This document shows positions 17,793 through 26,199 of a DNA stretch of 64,000 nucleotides, piece by piece (within the stretch, counting starts at the first letter, position 1; the number at the start of each line of letters is the position of its first letter). The stretch is from the NCBI RefSeq assembly GCF_019802055.1, contig NZ_JAHVHW010000007.1, positions 1,637,403 to 1,701,402 of the forward strand, written 5' to 3'. The notes beneath the pieces are model-generated. The model had not been told where the DNA came from. It did no database searches and worked only from the letters and a program-made list of their open reading frames with translations. The position numbers were made by a program, and so were the translations under genes. Source of the stretch: Ferrimonas balearica. GTDB taxonomy: Bacteria; Pseudomonadota; Gammaproteobacteria; Enterobacterales; Shewanellaceae.

Positions 17793-18437
17793 ATGACCAA
17801 CCAGAAAGACGCCCATCTCCTTTGCAACCGTTTCCGGGGCTATTACCCGGTCGTGATTGACGTGGAAACCGCCGGTTTCAACGCTCAGACCGATGCCCTG
17901 CTCGAGATCGCGGCGGTCACCCTCAAGATGGATGAGGAAGGTTGGCTCAAACCGGACCAGACAATCCACTTCCACGTTACGCCGTTTGAAGGCGCAAACC
18001 TGGAACCGGCTGCGCTGGAGTTCAACGGCATCACCGACCCCTTCAGCGCCCTGCGCGGTGCTGTCTCCGAGCGTGAAGCCCTGTCTGAGATCTTTAAGAT
18101 GGTACGCAAGGGACAGAAAGCGGCGGGCTGCAACCGCTCCATCATCGTGGCCCACAACGCCACCTTTGATCAGAGCTTCGTCAACGCTGCGGCTGAGCGG
18201 ACCAAACTGAAGCGGGTGCCCTTCCACCCCTTCGGCACCTTTGATACCGCAGCCCTTTCCGGGCTGGCGCTGGGCCAGACCGTACTGGCCAAAGCCTGTC
18301 GCACCGCCGGTATCCCGTTTGATAATAAAGAAGCGCACTCCGCGCTGTACGACACCGAGCGTACCGCTGAGCTGTTCTGCCATATCGTTAACCGCTGGAA
18401 AGAATTGGGCGGCTGGCCGCTGCCCCCGGCAGAATAA
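17793..18437 (+). CDS. rnt: Ribonuclease T
   Basis: This 214-residue DEDDh exonuclease trims the 3' ends of tRNA and other stable RNAs. Asp23 and Glu25 ([10 protein letters not shown]) match the positions known for E. coli RNase T. The HNATFD segment and the ExoIII signature [15 protein letters not shown] supply the remaining acidic residues and the catalytic His. The start [14 protein letters not shown] (17793) aligns with the family; an upstream ATG at 17727 would add a poor N-terminus. A terminator follows 8 nt after the stop. Confidence 0.95.
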   Translation: MTNQKDAHLLCNRFRGYYPVVIDVETAGFNAQTDALLEIAAVTLKMDEEGWLKPDQTIHFHVTPFEGANLEPAALEFNGITDPFSALRGAVSEREALSEIFKMVRKGQKAAGCNRSIIVAHNATFDQSFVNAAAERTKLKRVPFHPFGTFDTAALSGLALGQTVLAKACRTAGIPFDNKEAHSALYDTERTAELFCHIVNRWKELGGWPLPPAE

Positions 18438-18445
18438 GCGATGGC

Positions 18446-18472
18446 AAAAGGCGACCCGAGGGTCGCCTTTTT
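18446..18472 (+). terminator. rnt terminator
   Basis: AAAAGGCGACC pairs with GGTCGCCTTTTT around a CGAG loop, directly after rnt. A near-copy with the same stem lies 50 nt further on. Confidence 0.88.
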
Positions 18473-18498
18473 GATCTCTCTCTGTCTGAAACCGGCAC

Positions 18499-18527
18499 AA
18501 AAAAGGCGACCTTAACGGTCGCCTTTT
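18499..18527 (-). terminator. Peroxiredoxin-gene terminator (bidirectional stem)
   Basis: AAAAAAGGCGACC at 18499-18511 pairs with GGTCGCCTTTTT at 18516-18527 around a TTAA loop. T-runs exist on both strands, and it sits 14 nt past the peroxiredoxin stop. Its stem is identical to that of the rnt terminator. Confidence 0.88.
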
Positions 18528-18541
18528 TGGCTCACTGTGGC

Positions 18542-19147
18542 TTACAGGCCTTCAGCGTGCTCGGACAGGAAGCGGGCTACGCCGTCCGGGGAAGCGTCCA
18601 TGCCCTGCTTACCTTTTTCCCACTGAGCCGGGCACACTTCGCCGTGCTCTTCGTGGAACTGCAGAGCGTCAACCATACGCAGCATCTCGTCGATGTTACG
18701 GCCCAGCGGCAGGTCGTTTACGATCTGGTGGCGAACCAGGCCTTCCTTGTCAATCAGGAAGGACGCGCGGAAGGCAACACCGGCTTCCGGGTGCTCAACG
18801 TCGTAGGCCTGACAGATTTCGTGCTTAACGTCAGCAACCAGCGGGTAGCGAACTTGGCCGATGCCGCCGTTCTCTACAGAGGTGTTACGCCAGGCGTTGT
18901 GGGAGAACTGGGAATCGATGGAAACACCAATTACTTCTACGCCACGCTTCTGGAACTCTTCGATGCGGTGGTCGAAAGCGATCAGTTCGGACGGGCATAC
19001 AAAGGTGAAGTCCAGCGGGTAGAAGAACACTACAGCGGGCTTGCCTTTGATAGCAGAGTGCAGGTTGAAGGAATCTACGATTTCACCGTTACCCAGTACA
19101 GCAGCTGCAGTAAAGTCCGGGGCTTGACGACCTACGAGTACGCTCAT
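18542..19147 (-). CDS. 2-Cys peroxiredoxin (AhpC/TSA family)
   Basis: This 201-residue typical 2-Cys peroxiredoxin has the peroxidatic Cys51 in FYPLDFTFVCPSE and the resolving Cys172 in GEVCPAQW. It reduces hydrogen peroxide and organic peroxides in the cytoplasm, using thioredoxin or an AhpF-type reductase; no ahpF is adjacent. The C-terminal tail (SPDGVARFLSEHAEGL) is the family's regulatory arm. The ATG is preceded by GGAGATG. The upstream 298 bp hold the promoters of this gene and of the divergent antiporter. I could not assign an OxyR site. Confidence 0.94.
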   Translation of the reverse strand: MSVLVGRQAPDFTAAAVLGNGEIVDSFNLHSAIKGKPAVVFFYPLDFTFVCPSELIAFDHRIEEFQKRGVEVIGVSIDSQFSHNAWRNTSVENGGIGQVRYPLVADVKHEICQAYDVEHPEAGVAFRASFLIDKEGLVRHQIVNDLPLGRNIDEMLRMVDALQFHEEHGEVCPAQWEKGKQGMDASPDGVARFLSEHAEGL

Positions 19148-19445
19148 TTTCCATCTCCAAAGTATTGGCTTAATTTCCGTCGGTTAGCGATGTCGCTTAC
19201 CGTTGCGATGCATAATACGTTCGGTTCTAACCGGGCACAACACCTTTCCTGTTCTACTTTTTCGATTGCGCCGAGAGAAAAACTGAATGTCGATTTTGTG
19301 TTATCCCGCTAACACTTTTGCCTGCGGGAGGAAAAAAACGCAGTCCATTCTGCCATCCATATGGACAGTGAACCGGTGATCCCTTACAAATGGGAGCCTT
19401 GCGACACCCATTCCGATAAGAAAAACGATTGAGACACCCCTTTCT

Positions 19446-20801
19446 ATGAATGCAGTCATTATTGCCGTAGCACTGATGCTGACCCTGAGCCTCGCCCGGG
19501 TCAACGTCGTGATCGCCCTGATCACCAGTGCTCTCGTTGCCGGTTTGACCGCCGGTATGGACATCAATGCCACCATCTCCGCCTTCAACGACGGACTGGG
19601 CGGTGGCGCCGAAGTGGCCCTGGCCTACGCGCTGTTGGGGGCGTTCGCTGTGGCGCTGGCCCATACCGGTATTACCGACCTGCTGTCCCGCTCCATTATC
19701 CGCCGTCTGGGTGGAACGCCCGATCCGGCCACAGTGCGCAAGGTTCGCGTATTGCTGCTGATGGCCATTCTTGCCATGGCGGTAATGTCTCAGAACCTGG
19801 TGCCGGTACACATCGCCTTTGTGCCGATCCTGATCCCGCCGCTGCTCCATGTGATGAGCAGCCTGCGCCTGGACCGTCGTCTGGTGGCCTGTGTCATCAC
19901 CTTTGGCCTGGTCACCACCTATATGGCACTGCCGGTCGGCTTCGGCCTGATCTTCCAGGAGGGCCTGCTGCTGCAGAACCTGCTGAGCAACGGTCTGCAG
20001 GCCCAGGTGGACAGTGGTGCCGTCCAACAATTGGTGGTGGGTGATGTGGCTTCCGCTATGGTGATCCCTGCCATCGGTATGGTGATCGGTCTGGCCATCG
20101 CCATCTTCATCAGTTACCGCAAGCCCCGAGATTACAGCGAAGCCCAGATCCTGGCGACGGAGCCGGAGCATACCGAACTGAACCCCCGCCGTATCCAGGT
20201 GGCACTGGTGGCCATCATCGCGGCACTGGGTGTGCAGCTGTGGACCGGCTCCATGATTTTCGGTGCCCTGATCGGCTTTGTGATTTTGAGCGTGGCGGGG
20301 ATCGACAAAGAGGAGATCACCGCTCAGGACGCCTTTACCCGCGGCGTGCATATGATGGCCAATATCGGCTTTATCATGATCGCCGCCAAAGGGTTTGCCG
20401 AGGTGGTTAAAGCCACCGGTGAGGTGCCGATGCTGGTGGAGTCCGTCCAGAGCATCATTGGCGACAACAAAGCCCTGGCCGCCTTTATGATGCTGTTTGT
20501 GGGCCTGGTGATCACTATGGGGATCGGTTCCTCCTTCTCCACCATTCCGATCATCGCCACCATCTATGTACCGCTTGGCCTGAGCTTTGGCTTCTCGGTT
20601 CCGGCCATCATTGCTCTGGTGGGTACCGCTGCTGCACTGGGTGATGCGGGTTCTCCGGCCTCGGATTCTACTCTGGGTCCGACCTCCGGTCTGAATGCGG
20701 ACGGTCAGCACGACCACATCCGCGATACCGTGATCCCCACCTTTATCCACTTTAACCTGCCGCTGTTGGCCGCAGGCTGGTTGGCGGCGATGGTGCTGTA
20801 A
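19446..20801 (+). CDS. Na+/H+ antiporter family membrane transporter
   Basis: This 451-residue protein has about 11 predicted membrane segments (starting [20 protein letters not shown]) and resembles the Na+/H+ antiporter NhaC-like family of the ion transporter superfamily. Conserved-looking features are the [20 protein letters not shown] segment and the repeated [19 protein letters not shown] and [19 protein letters not shown] segments, which carry polar residues within the membrane as in ion-binding sites. The substrate could also be an organic anion or amino acid, so the ion specificity is not certain. The Shine-Dalgarno is weak. A perfect terminator follows. Confidence 0.82.
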   Translation: MNAVIIAVALMLTLSLARVNVVIALITSALVAGLTAGMDINATISAFNDGLGGGAEVALAYALLGAFAVALAHTGITDLLSRSIIRRLGGTPDPATVRKVRVLLLMAILAMAVMSQNLVPVHIAFVPILIPPLLHVMSSLRLDRRLVACVITFGLVTTYMALPVGFGLIFQEGLLLQNLLSNGLQAQVDSGAVQQLVVGDVASAMVIPAIGMVIGLAIAIFISYRKPRDYSEAQILATEPEHTELNPRRIQVALVAIIAALGVQLWTGSMIFGALIGFVILSVAGIDKEEITAQDAFTRGVHMMANIGFIMIAAKGFAEVVKATGEVPMLVESVQSIIGDNKALAAFMMLFVGLVITMGIGSSFSTIPIIATIYVPLGLSFGFSVPAIIALVGTAAALGDAGSPASDSTLGPTSGLNADGQHDHIRDTVIPTFIHFNLPLLAAGWLAAMVL

Positions 20802-20820
20802 GCTCGGCCTCCTTGCTTCA

Positions 20821-20847
20821 ACGCCCCGCACTGCGGGGCGTTTTTGT
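20821..20847 (+). terminator. Antiporter terminator
   Basis: ACGCCCCGC and GCGGGGCGT (20821-20841) form a 9-bp stem with a 3-nt loop, followed by TTTTTG, 20 nt after the stop. Confidence 0.92.
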
Positions 20848-20919
20848 TTCTCGATATCGGGCCTGACTTCCGCGCCTGGGAACCGTTACACTGTACGCCG
20901 AAAAATCGATGAGACCCCC

Positions 20920-22659
20920 ATGGCCTACACCCTTCGCCCCTACCAACAAGACGCCGTTCAGGCGGTTATCCGCCACTTTCGCCAGAAGCGCAGCCCCGCT
21001 GTCGTCGTGTTGCCAACCGGCGCCGGTAAGAGTCTGGTGATTGCGGAACTGGCGCGCCTGGCTCGTGGGCGTGTACTGGTGTTAACCCACGTGCAGGAGT
21101 TGGTGGCGCAGAACCGGGAGAAGTTCGATTCCTACGGGCTGGAGAGTTCAGTCTACTCTGCCGGACTGGGCCAGAAGGACATCTCCGCCAAAGTGGTGTT
21201 CGCCTCGGTGCAATCCCTTGCCCGGGCTGAAAGCCAGCTGACGGAGCCCTACTCCATCGTCATCATCGATGAGTGCCACCGCATCAGCCAGGAATCCGAA
21301 AGCCAGTATCAAAGCCTGCTGTCCACACTGCGCGAGGCCAATCCGTCACTGTGCGTTTTGGGTCTGACCGCCACCCCCTACCGGCTGGACGGCGGCTGGA
21401 TCTACCAGCGTCATTACCAGGGCACGCTGCGAAGCACCGAAGCCAAGCCGTTTGAGGAGTGCATCTACGAACTCCCCATCAGCCATCTGATCAAGTCCGG
21501 CTACCTCACACCGCCCACCATGATGGATGGCGCCGTGGCCAGTTGGTTGCTGTGCGACGATGGCGACGAGCCAAAGCTCAATCCGGAGCTGCGAGGCCGT
21601 GCGACGGCGCTGATCTGCGAACAGCTGATTGATCAGGCAAAGAGCCGACAGGGGGTGATCGTGTTCGCCGCCAGCGTGCGTCATGGCCGCGAAGTACTGT
21701 CTCTGCTGCCCGAGGGGCAATCCGCCCTGCTTACCGCAGAAACCCCCAAGGTGGAGCGTCTGCAGTTGATCGAGGCGTTCAAGGCCAGGCAGTTGAAGTT
21801 TCTGGTGAACGTGGCGGTACTGACCACAGGCTTCGATGCCCCCCATGTGGATCTTATCGCCCTGCTCCGCCGCACCGACTCCGTTGCGCTGTTTCAGCAG
21901 ATGGTGGGACGGGGGCTGCGCCTGTCGGAGGGCAAAACCGACTGTCTGGTGCTGGATTATGCCGGTAACGGCTACTCCCTCTACTCCCCGGAGGTGGGTG
22001 AACCGCGCCCCAACCCGGACACCACCCCGGTCAGCGTGCCCTGCCCCAAATGTGGCCACGACAACGCCTTCTGGGGCAAGACCGATGAAGAGGGATTGGT
22101 CACCGAGCACTACGGCCGTCGTTGTCAGGGCTTCCAGAGCGATGAGAACGACAAAGCGATCCAGTGCGACTACCGCTTCCGCTATAAGGAGTGCCCCGAT
22201 TGCCTGGCGGAGAACGACATCGCGGCCCGGGACTGCCACGGTTGCGGAAAAGCCCTCGCCGACCCCGACAAGCGCCTGGCCGAAGTGCTGCGACTGAAAG
22301 ACTACAAGGTGCTGCGCTGCGCCGGTCTGAGTCTGGATGCGGTCAATGGCAAACAGGGCGTCCGCCAGATTGAAGTGACCTGGCACGATGAAGATGGGGA
22401 GACCCTGACCCGGCGCTTCGGCTACGACACACCGGGGCAACGGGGCCTGTTCTACCACCAGTTTGTCCGCAACCATCTGAAGAGCCCGGGGCTGCCGTTG
22501 CGACTGCCGGACATCGACTCGGTTGTCCGTCAGTCCGACCGCTTCCGCCACCCGGATTTTGTGATCGCCCGGTTCGAGAACAAACGGTACTGGAAAGTGA
22601 TTGAAACCCTGTTTGATTACCAGGGGCGATACCGAAAAGCCGACAGCGCTTCCGCTTAG
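20920..22659 (+). CDS. radD: RadD (YejH), DEAD/DEAH-box helicase-like repair protein
   Basis: This 579-residue superfamily 2 protein matches RadD/YejH. Motif I is LPTGAGKS (residues about 32-39), motif II is DECH, motif III is TATPYR, and the second RecA-like domain carries QQMVGRGLRLSEGKTDCLVLDYAGN. A C-terminal Cys-rich zinc region follows (CPKCGHDNAFWGK ... CDYRFRYKECPDCLAENDIAARDCHGCG). RadD cooperates with RecA in recombination and in recovery from double-strand breaks and crosslinks. The start MAYTLRPYQQDAV is typical. It is a single-gene unit next to grxA. Confidence 0.93.
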   Translation: MAYTLRPYQQDAVQAVIRHFRQKRSPAVVVLPTGAGKSLVIAELARLARGRVLVLTHVQELVAQNREKFDSYGLESSVYSAGLGQKDISAKVVFASVQSLARAESQLTEPYSIVIIDECHRISQESESQYQSLLSTLREANPSLCVLGLTATPYRLDGGWIYQRHYQGTLRSTEAKPFEECIYELPISHLIKSGYLTPPTMMDGAVASWLLCDDGDEPKLNPELRGRATALICEQLIDQAKSRQGVIVFAASVRHGREVLSLLPEGQSALLTAETPKVERLQLIEAFKARQLKFLVNVAVLTTGFDAPHVDLIALLRRTDSVALFQQMVGRGLRLSEGKTDCLVLDYAGNGYSLYSPEVGEPRPNPDTTPVSVPCPKCGHDNAFWGKTDEEGLVTEHYGRRCQGFQSDENDKAIQCDYRFRYKECPDCLAENDIAARDCHGCGKALADPDKRLAEVLRLKDYKVLRCAGLSLDAVNGKQGVRQIEVTWHDEDGETLTRRFGYDTPGQRGLFYHQFVRNHLKSPGLPLRLPDIDSVVRQSDRFRHPDFVIARFENKRYWKVIETLFDYQGRYRKADSASA

Positions 22660-22815
22660 TGGCGATTACCTTAATCGCATTTCCCGGTTTGGCTTTGCCG
22701 CCTGAGCAGGGCATAGTAGCGCCTTCACAAAATCATGAGCCCAGCATCGCTCAGGGCCACGCCCAATCGTCTGAACTGTGATATAACGGCTCAGCAAAAC
22801 CAAATGGAGAACACT

Positions 22816-23079
22816 ATGTTTGTGGTTATTTTTGGCCGCCCGGGCTGCCCCTACTGCGTACGTGCTAAACAAATTGCTGAACAGCTGCAAGAAGACCGTG
22901 ACGATTTCAAATTCCGTTACGTCGACATGCACGCCGAGGGCGTTTCCAAGGAAGACCTGGAAAAGACCGTTGGTAAGCCGGTTCACACCGTGCCGCAGAT
23001 CTTTGTAGACCAGCAGCACGTGGGCGGTTGCGACGATTTTGAAGCGTTTGCCAAGGAAAACCTGGGCCTGTACGCCTAA
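22816..23079 (+). CDS. grxA: Glutaredoxin 1
   Basis: This 87-residue glutaredoxin of the GrxA type has the dithiol active site CPYC at residues 11-14 (FGRPGCPYC). The cis-proline loop is HTVPQIFVDQQHVGG, which binds glutathione. It reduces protein and ribonucleotide reductase disulfides with glutathione. The start at 22816 is set by GGAGAACACT just upstream and by family length (85-87); a frame from 22735 would add an unrelated leader. A terminator follows. Confidence 0.95.
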   Translation: MFVVIFGRPGCPYCVRAKQIAEQLQEDRDDFKFRYVDMHAEGVSKEDLEKTVGKPVHTVPQIFVDQQHVGGCDDFEAFAKENLGLYA

Positions 23080-23100
23080 GATTCAGAATTCTCCTGAAGA

Positions 23101-23124
23101 AGCGGCCATCAGGCCGCTTTTTTT
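23101..23124 (+). terminator. grxA terminator
   Basis: AGCGGCC and GGCCGCT form a stem with an ATCA loop, followed by seven T. Confidence 0.92.
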
Positions 23125-23163
23125 GTAGTAAAATAAAAGCCTTATTAACGAGGAGGAGAAAGC

Positions 23164-23787
23164 ATGTTGGATTTGCTGTTGACACAATTTGTTCTGCTTT
23201 GGGCGGTGATCGATCCCCTGGGATCCGTGCCGGTATTTCTCTCTAATACCAAAGGAATGAGTGCCGCACAGCAACGTCGCATCGCTTTCAAAGCCATCTT
23301 TATCTCCGCCATCACGCTGCTGTTCTTTTTGGTCGCGGGCCAGGTGCTGCTGGAAGCGATGGAAGTCCCCCTTCCCGCCTTCCAGGTTGCCGGTGGTCTG
23401 GTGCTGTTGCTATTTGCACTGACCATGATCTTCGGCGAGAGCAAGCCTGAGCAGGAGATGGCGCTCAAGGATGAAAACCTCTGGGACAAAGCGGTCTACC
23501 CGCTGGCCATCCCCTCTATCGCCTCCCCGGGTGCCATGCTGGCCATTGTGATGCTGACCGACAACTACCGCTTCAGCTTTGCTCAGCAGGCCGTAACGGC
23601 GGGTATCATGATTTCGGTACTGGCCATCACCCTGCTGCTGCTGATGCTGGCCAATCCGATTCAGCGGGTTATCGGTACCGCAGGTGCCGCCATCGTCAGT
23701 CGGGTAATGGGTTTGATTCTGGCTTCGGTCGCTACGAACGAGTTGTTAAGCGGCATCTACCACTACTTTACTCAGATTCAGGGCTAA
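23164..23787 (+). CDS. MarC/YhgN family inner-membrane protein
   Basis: This 207-residue protein has six predicted membrane helices and the MarC-family signature near the start (LLWAVIDPLGSVPVFLSNTKGMS), plus PLAIPSIASPGAMLAIVMLT in the second half. It is closer to the YhgN branch than to MarC itself by eye. The transported compound, if any, is unknown; the historical link of MarC to antibiotic resistance has not held up. A strong AGGAGGAGAA box precedes the ATG. Confidence 0.9.
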   Translation: MLDLLLTQFVLLWAVIDPLGSVPVFLSNTKGMSAAQQRRIAFKAIFISAITLLFFLVAGQVLLEAMEVPLPAFQVAGGLVLLLFALTMIFGESKPEQEMALKDENLWDKAVYPLAIPSIASPGAMLAIVMLTDNYRFSFAQQAVTAGIMISVLAITLLLLMLANPIQRVIGTAGAAIVSRVMGLILASVATNELLSGIYHYFTQIQG

Positions 23788-23800
23788 CGCTCATTGCATT

Positions 23801-23828
23801 AAAAAGGCCGGCATATGCCGGCCTTTTT
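23801..23828. terminator. Bidirectional terminator between marC-like and porin genes
   Basis: AAAAAGGCCGGCAT and its exact complement form a perfect palindrome with T-runs on both strands. It lies between two convergent stop codons. Confidence 0.93.
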
Positions 23829-23842
23829 CTTGCGCGTAACGC

Positions 23843-24988
23843 TTACAGGGCGTACTTGAAGGAGAGCATAAAGCGGTTAAGCTCTCCGTCGTCACCGTCC
23901 GCCTGTTCGTTAAGAGCGTACAGGTACTCCACCCCAATGGTTACCGGCTTCACCGGCGAGTACAGCAGGTTGATGTTACCGCTGTATGAGGTTTCATTAG
24001 CGTTGGAGTCTTTCAGTACATCCGGGTTATCCGCTTCGAAGGCCGATGCGGTGATGTTGGTGCGCCAGCGATCATTCCACCAGTGCTGGTAGGAGACAAA
24101 ACCGGATACGGAGGAGATGGTATCCGCGCCGCTGCCGGTCAATGCTGCGCCGTTCACGAAGTTCAGTGCAATATAACGCCCTGCACCATCACCGTAGTTC
24201 AGCATAAACTTCAGCATATCCCGGTTGAATACCGGCACGACACCGGCAAAGGAGACGCCATAGCCGGTTTCGCTTTCGTCCAGTCCACCCTCATCGATCT
24301 CCAACTGACGCAGCAGACCCGCCAGAGAGAAGCTGGCATCGCCGCCTTTGAAGTTATAGCGAGCCACCAGATCCGGAATGTAGCTGGAGTCAGACTCTCT
24401 GCGACTGCCATCCGCATTGGTAAAGGTGGCTTTCGGGTTTTCAATTGCAACCTGGAAGCCGCCTGCGGTGTAGCGGATCAGACCCTGACGAACAAAGGGT
24501 GTGCCTTCAGCTGCGCCCACGAAGTCCAACGCTTCGGGCAGTGCTCCGGGGTTCTGGAAGGTACTCCAGGTTTGACCGGCGGTCCAGTTGTCGAACGTGA
24601 CGGTAGCGTGACGCAGACGCGGTGAGTAGCTGTTAGACACCCGCTGGTTACCGTCAGAGTGAGTGAAGAAATCCAACTCCAGGAAGAACTTCAGCTTATG
24701 ACCATCCATATCGGTGTTGGAAGTGAAGTTGAAGCGGGTTTCACGGGCCTGGAAGTCGGTCACCGTGCTGGCACGGGTGTCGTCTCCATAGATGGTGCCC
24801 GGCACGTAAAACTGACGGGACAGATTACTGTCTCCCGGCGCGCCGTTACTGTAGTCACTGACCATCAAGTCCGCTTTGACGTAGCCGCCAAATTTGAACT
24901 CAGTATCAGCCTGGGCAAGTGGTGAAGCCGCCAGTAGCGCCATTGCCACTGGAGCTAGTGCAGTTTTTGGCAGTTTGAACGTGTTCAC
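23843..24988 (-). CDS. DcaP-like outer-membrane porin
   Basis: This 381-residue protein has a signal peptide ending at LAASPLAQA and a beta-barrel pattern of alternating residues, and it ends in FKYAL, close to the terminal aromatic-containing strand of outer-membrane proteins. The start of the mature part (FKFGGYVKADLMVSDYSNG) and the DFQARETRFNF and FFLELDFF segments fit the DcaP-like trimeric porin family, which passes negatively charged small molecules such as dicarboxylates. The start codon is GTG (24988) with GGGAGAG upstream. It is monocistronic. Confidence 0.84.
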   Translation of the reverse strand: MNTFKLPKTALAPVAMALLAASPLAQADTEFKFGGYVKADLMVSDYSNGAPGDSNLSRQFYVPGTIYGDDTRASTVTDFQARETRFNFTSNTDMDGHKLKFFLELDFFTHSDGNQRVSNSYSPRLRHATVTFDNWTAGQTWSTFQNPGALPEALDFVGAAEGTPFVRQGLIRYTAGGFQVAIENPKATFTNADGSRRESDSSYIPDLVARYNFKGGDASFSLAGLLRQLEIDEGGLDESETGYGVSFAGVVPVFNRDMLKFMLNYGDGAGRYIALNFVNGAALTGSGADTISSVSGFVSYQHWWNDRWRTNITASAFEADNPDVLKDSNANETSYSGNINLLYSPVKPVTIGVEYLYALNEQADGDDGELNRFMLSFKYAL

Positions 24989-25314
24989 CTAGATCTCTCC
25001 CTGTCATAGTTATGATCCAAACGTACTATCCAGCAGCCACACCCCACCCTGTATTGGCAAAAAGTCGAAGACAGAACAGGAACATCTGCGCTACCTGCAA
25101 TCAACATAGTACAGAATTCGAACTTTATTCCATGATGAAACAGGAAGTTTTACGCTTTTGCCTGGCTTTTTCTAAGTCACTTAAATGCCGAAATAAATAT
25201 TGAACGCGATATATCGGCGGTATAGGGCGACAGGGAAAACTGCGAGAAATGGATGGGTCGCTGGCGAAATACCACAACAACAACAAAAAACGGAGAGAGA
25301 AATAAAACAAAGCG
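24989..25314. other. Intergenic region between porin gene and tRNA array
   Basis: A/T-rich sequence that must contain the porin promoter (minus strand) and the 3' end of the tRNA transcript. I see no gene. The minus-strand sequence after the last tRNA is T-rich (CTTTGTTTTATTTC) but has no clear stem. Confidence 0.5.
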
Positions 25315-25390
25315 TGGTGGGTTGTGAAGGACTCGAACCTTCGACCAATTGGTTAAAAGCCAACTGCTCTACCAACTGAGCTAACAACCC
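25315..25390 (-). tRNA. tRNA-Lys(UUU), copy 7 in transcription order
   Basis: A complete 76-nt tRNA with encoded CCA. On the minus strand it reads GGGTTGTTAGCTCAGTTGGT at the 5' end. The anticodon loop is CTTTTAA (anticodon TTT), the T arm is GGTTCGAGTCC and the 3' end is ACCCACCA. It is identical to the other six copies. Confidence 0.98.
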
Positions 25391-25419
25391 ACTGGGGGAT
25401 TTCGCGAGAAACAAAGAGG

Positions 25420-25495
25420 TGGTGGGTTGTGAAGGACTCGAACCTTCGACCAATTGGTTAAAAGCCAACTGCTCTACCAACTGAGCTAACAACCC
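25420..25495 (-). tRNA. tRNA-Lys(UUU), copy 6
   Basis: Identical in all 76 positions to the neighbouring copies; anticodon TTT, CCA encoded. The 29-bp spacer to the next copy downstream has lost one arm of the hairpin seen in the other spacers. Confidence 0.98.
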
Positions 25496-25523
25496 ACAGG
25501 GGATTTCGCGAGAGGCGAAGAGG

Positions 25524-25599
25524 TGGTGGGTTGTGAAGGACTCGAACCTTCGACCAATTGGTTAAAAGCCAACTGCTCTACCAACTGAGCTAACAACCC
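25524..25599 (-). tRNA. tRNA-Lys(UUU), copy 5
   Basis: Identical 76-nt tRNA-Lys; anticodon TTT, CCA encoded. The spacer after it (25496-25523) keeps a TTCGC/GCGAA hairpin. Confidence 0.98.
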
Positions 25600-25628
25600 A
25601 CGATAGGATTTCGCTATGGAGCGAAGAG

Positions 25629-25704
25629 TGGTGGGTTGTGAAGGACTCGAACCTTCGACCAATTGGTTAAAAGCCAACTGCTCTACCAACTGAGCTAACA
25701 ACCC
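25629..25704 (-). tRNA. tRNA-Lys(UUU), copy 4
   Basis: Identical 76-nt tRNA-Lys; anticodon TTT, CCA encoded. The spacer at 25600-25628 carries TTCGC and GCGAA arms. Confidence 0.98.
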
Positions 25705-25734
25705 ACTAAAAGTGCCTTCGCTGAGGGCGAAGAG

Positions 25735-25810
25735 TGGTGGGTTGTGAAGGACTCGAACCTTCGACCAATTGGTTAAAAGCCAACTGCTCTACCAACTGAG
25801 CTAACAACCC
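25735..25810 (-). tRNA. tRNA-Lys(UUU), copy 3
   Basis: Identical 76-nt tRNA-Lys; anticodon TTT, CCA encoded. The 30-bp spacer 25705-25734 is identical to 25917-25946. Confidence 0.98.
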
Positions 25811-25840
25811 ACTAAAAGTGCCTTCGCTAAGGGCGAAGAG

Positions 25841-25916
25841 TGGTGGGTTGTGAAGGACTCGAACCTTCGACCAATTGGTTAAAAGCCAACTGCTCTACCA
25901 ACTGAGCTAACAACCC
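25841..25916 (-). tRNA. tRNA-Lys(UUU), copy 2
   Basis: Identical 76-nt tRNA-Lys; anticodon TTT, CCA encoded. Its downstream spacer (25811-25840) differs from its neighbours by a single G to A. Confidence 0.98.
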
Positions 25917-25946
25917 ACTAAAAGTGCCTTCGCTGAGGGCGAAGAG

Positions 25947-26022
25947 TGGTGGGTTGTGAAGGACTCGAACCTTCGACCAATTGGTTAAAAGCCAACTGCT
26001 CTACCAACTGAGCTAACAACCC
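25947..26022 (-). tRNA. tRNA-Lys(UUU), copy 1 (promoter-proximal)
   Basis: Identical 76-nt tRNA-Lys; anticodon TTT, CCA encoded. It is the first of seven genes transcribed toward the left from the promoter at 26078-26105. Confidence 0.98.
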
Positions 26023-26077
26023 ACTCTGATACGTCTTCAGTGTCAGGCTTGACGCCCTCCCCTGTCGACGGGCGGCT

Positions 26078-26105
26078 ATAATACCAAGTTCGTTTGGCCA
26101 TGCAA
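26078..26105 (-). promoter_or_regulatory. Promoter of the tRNA-Lys operon
   Basis: On the minus strand TTGCAT (-35), a 16-bp spacer and TATTAT (-10) are followed by a GC-rich discriminator (AGCCGCCCG). This is typical of stable-RNA promoters under stringent control. It lies about 56 bp before the first tRNA. Confidence 0.7.
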
Positions 26106-26199
26106 CCGGATTTTCAGATTTTCGTGCCGCTTGCCCACAAAAGCGCCGAAACGGTTAAAAAATCCAATTTATCCAGTGCCAACAGGCCTTTGACGGCAT

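Larger units (their letters stand above)
25315..26022 (-). repeat. Tandem array of seven tRNA-Lys units (~105 bp each)
   Basis: Seven identical tRNA genes are separated by 28-30 bp spacers. Five of the six spacers contain a short hairpin with CTTCGC/GCGAAG-type arms, which may mark processing sites in the polycistronic precursor. The three promoter-proximal spacers are nearly identical, which suggests recent unit duplication. The three distal spacers have diverged. Confidence 0.9.

Noticed and set aside
19254-20831. 525-codon minus-strand frame opposite the antiporter
   Set aside because: Shadow frame; the His/Gln/Gly-rich product with repeated DxxDH runs is the complement of hydrophobic membrane codons.
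25181-25701. Minus-strand ORFs with repeated LLAQLVEQLAFNQLVEGSSP
   Set aside because: The repeats are translations of tandem tRNA-Lys genes.
25315-26022. CRISPR-like appearance of regular ~105-bp repeats
   Set aside because: Each repeat folds as a full tRNA-Lys with anticodon TTT and encoded CCA, and the spacers are similar to one another rather than unique.
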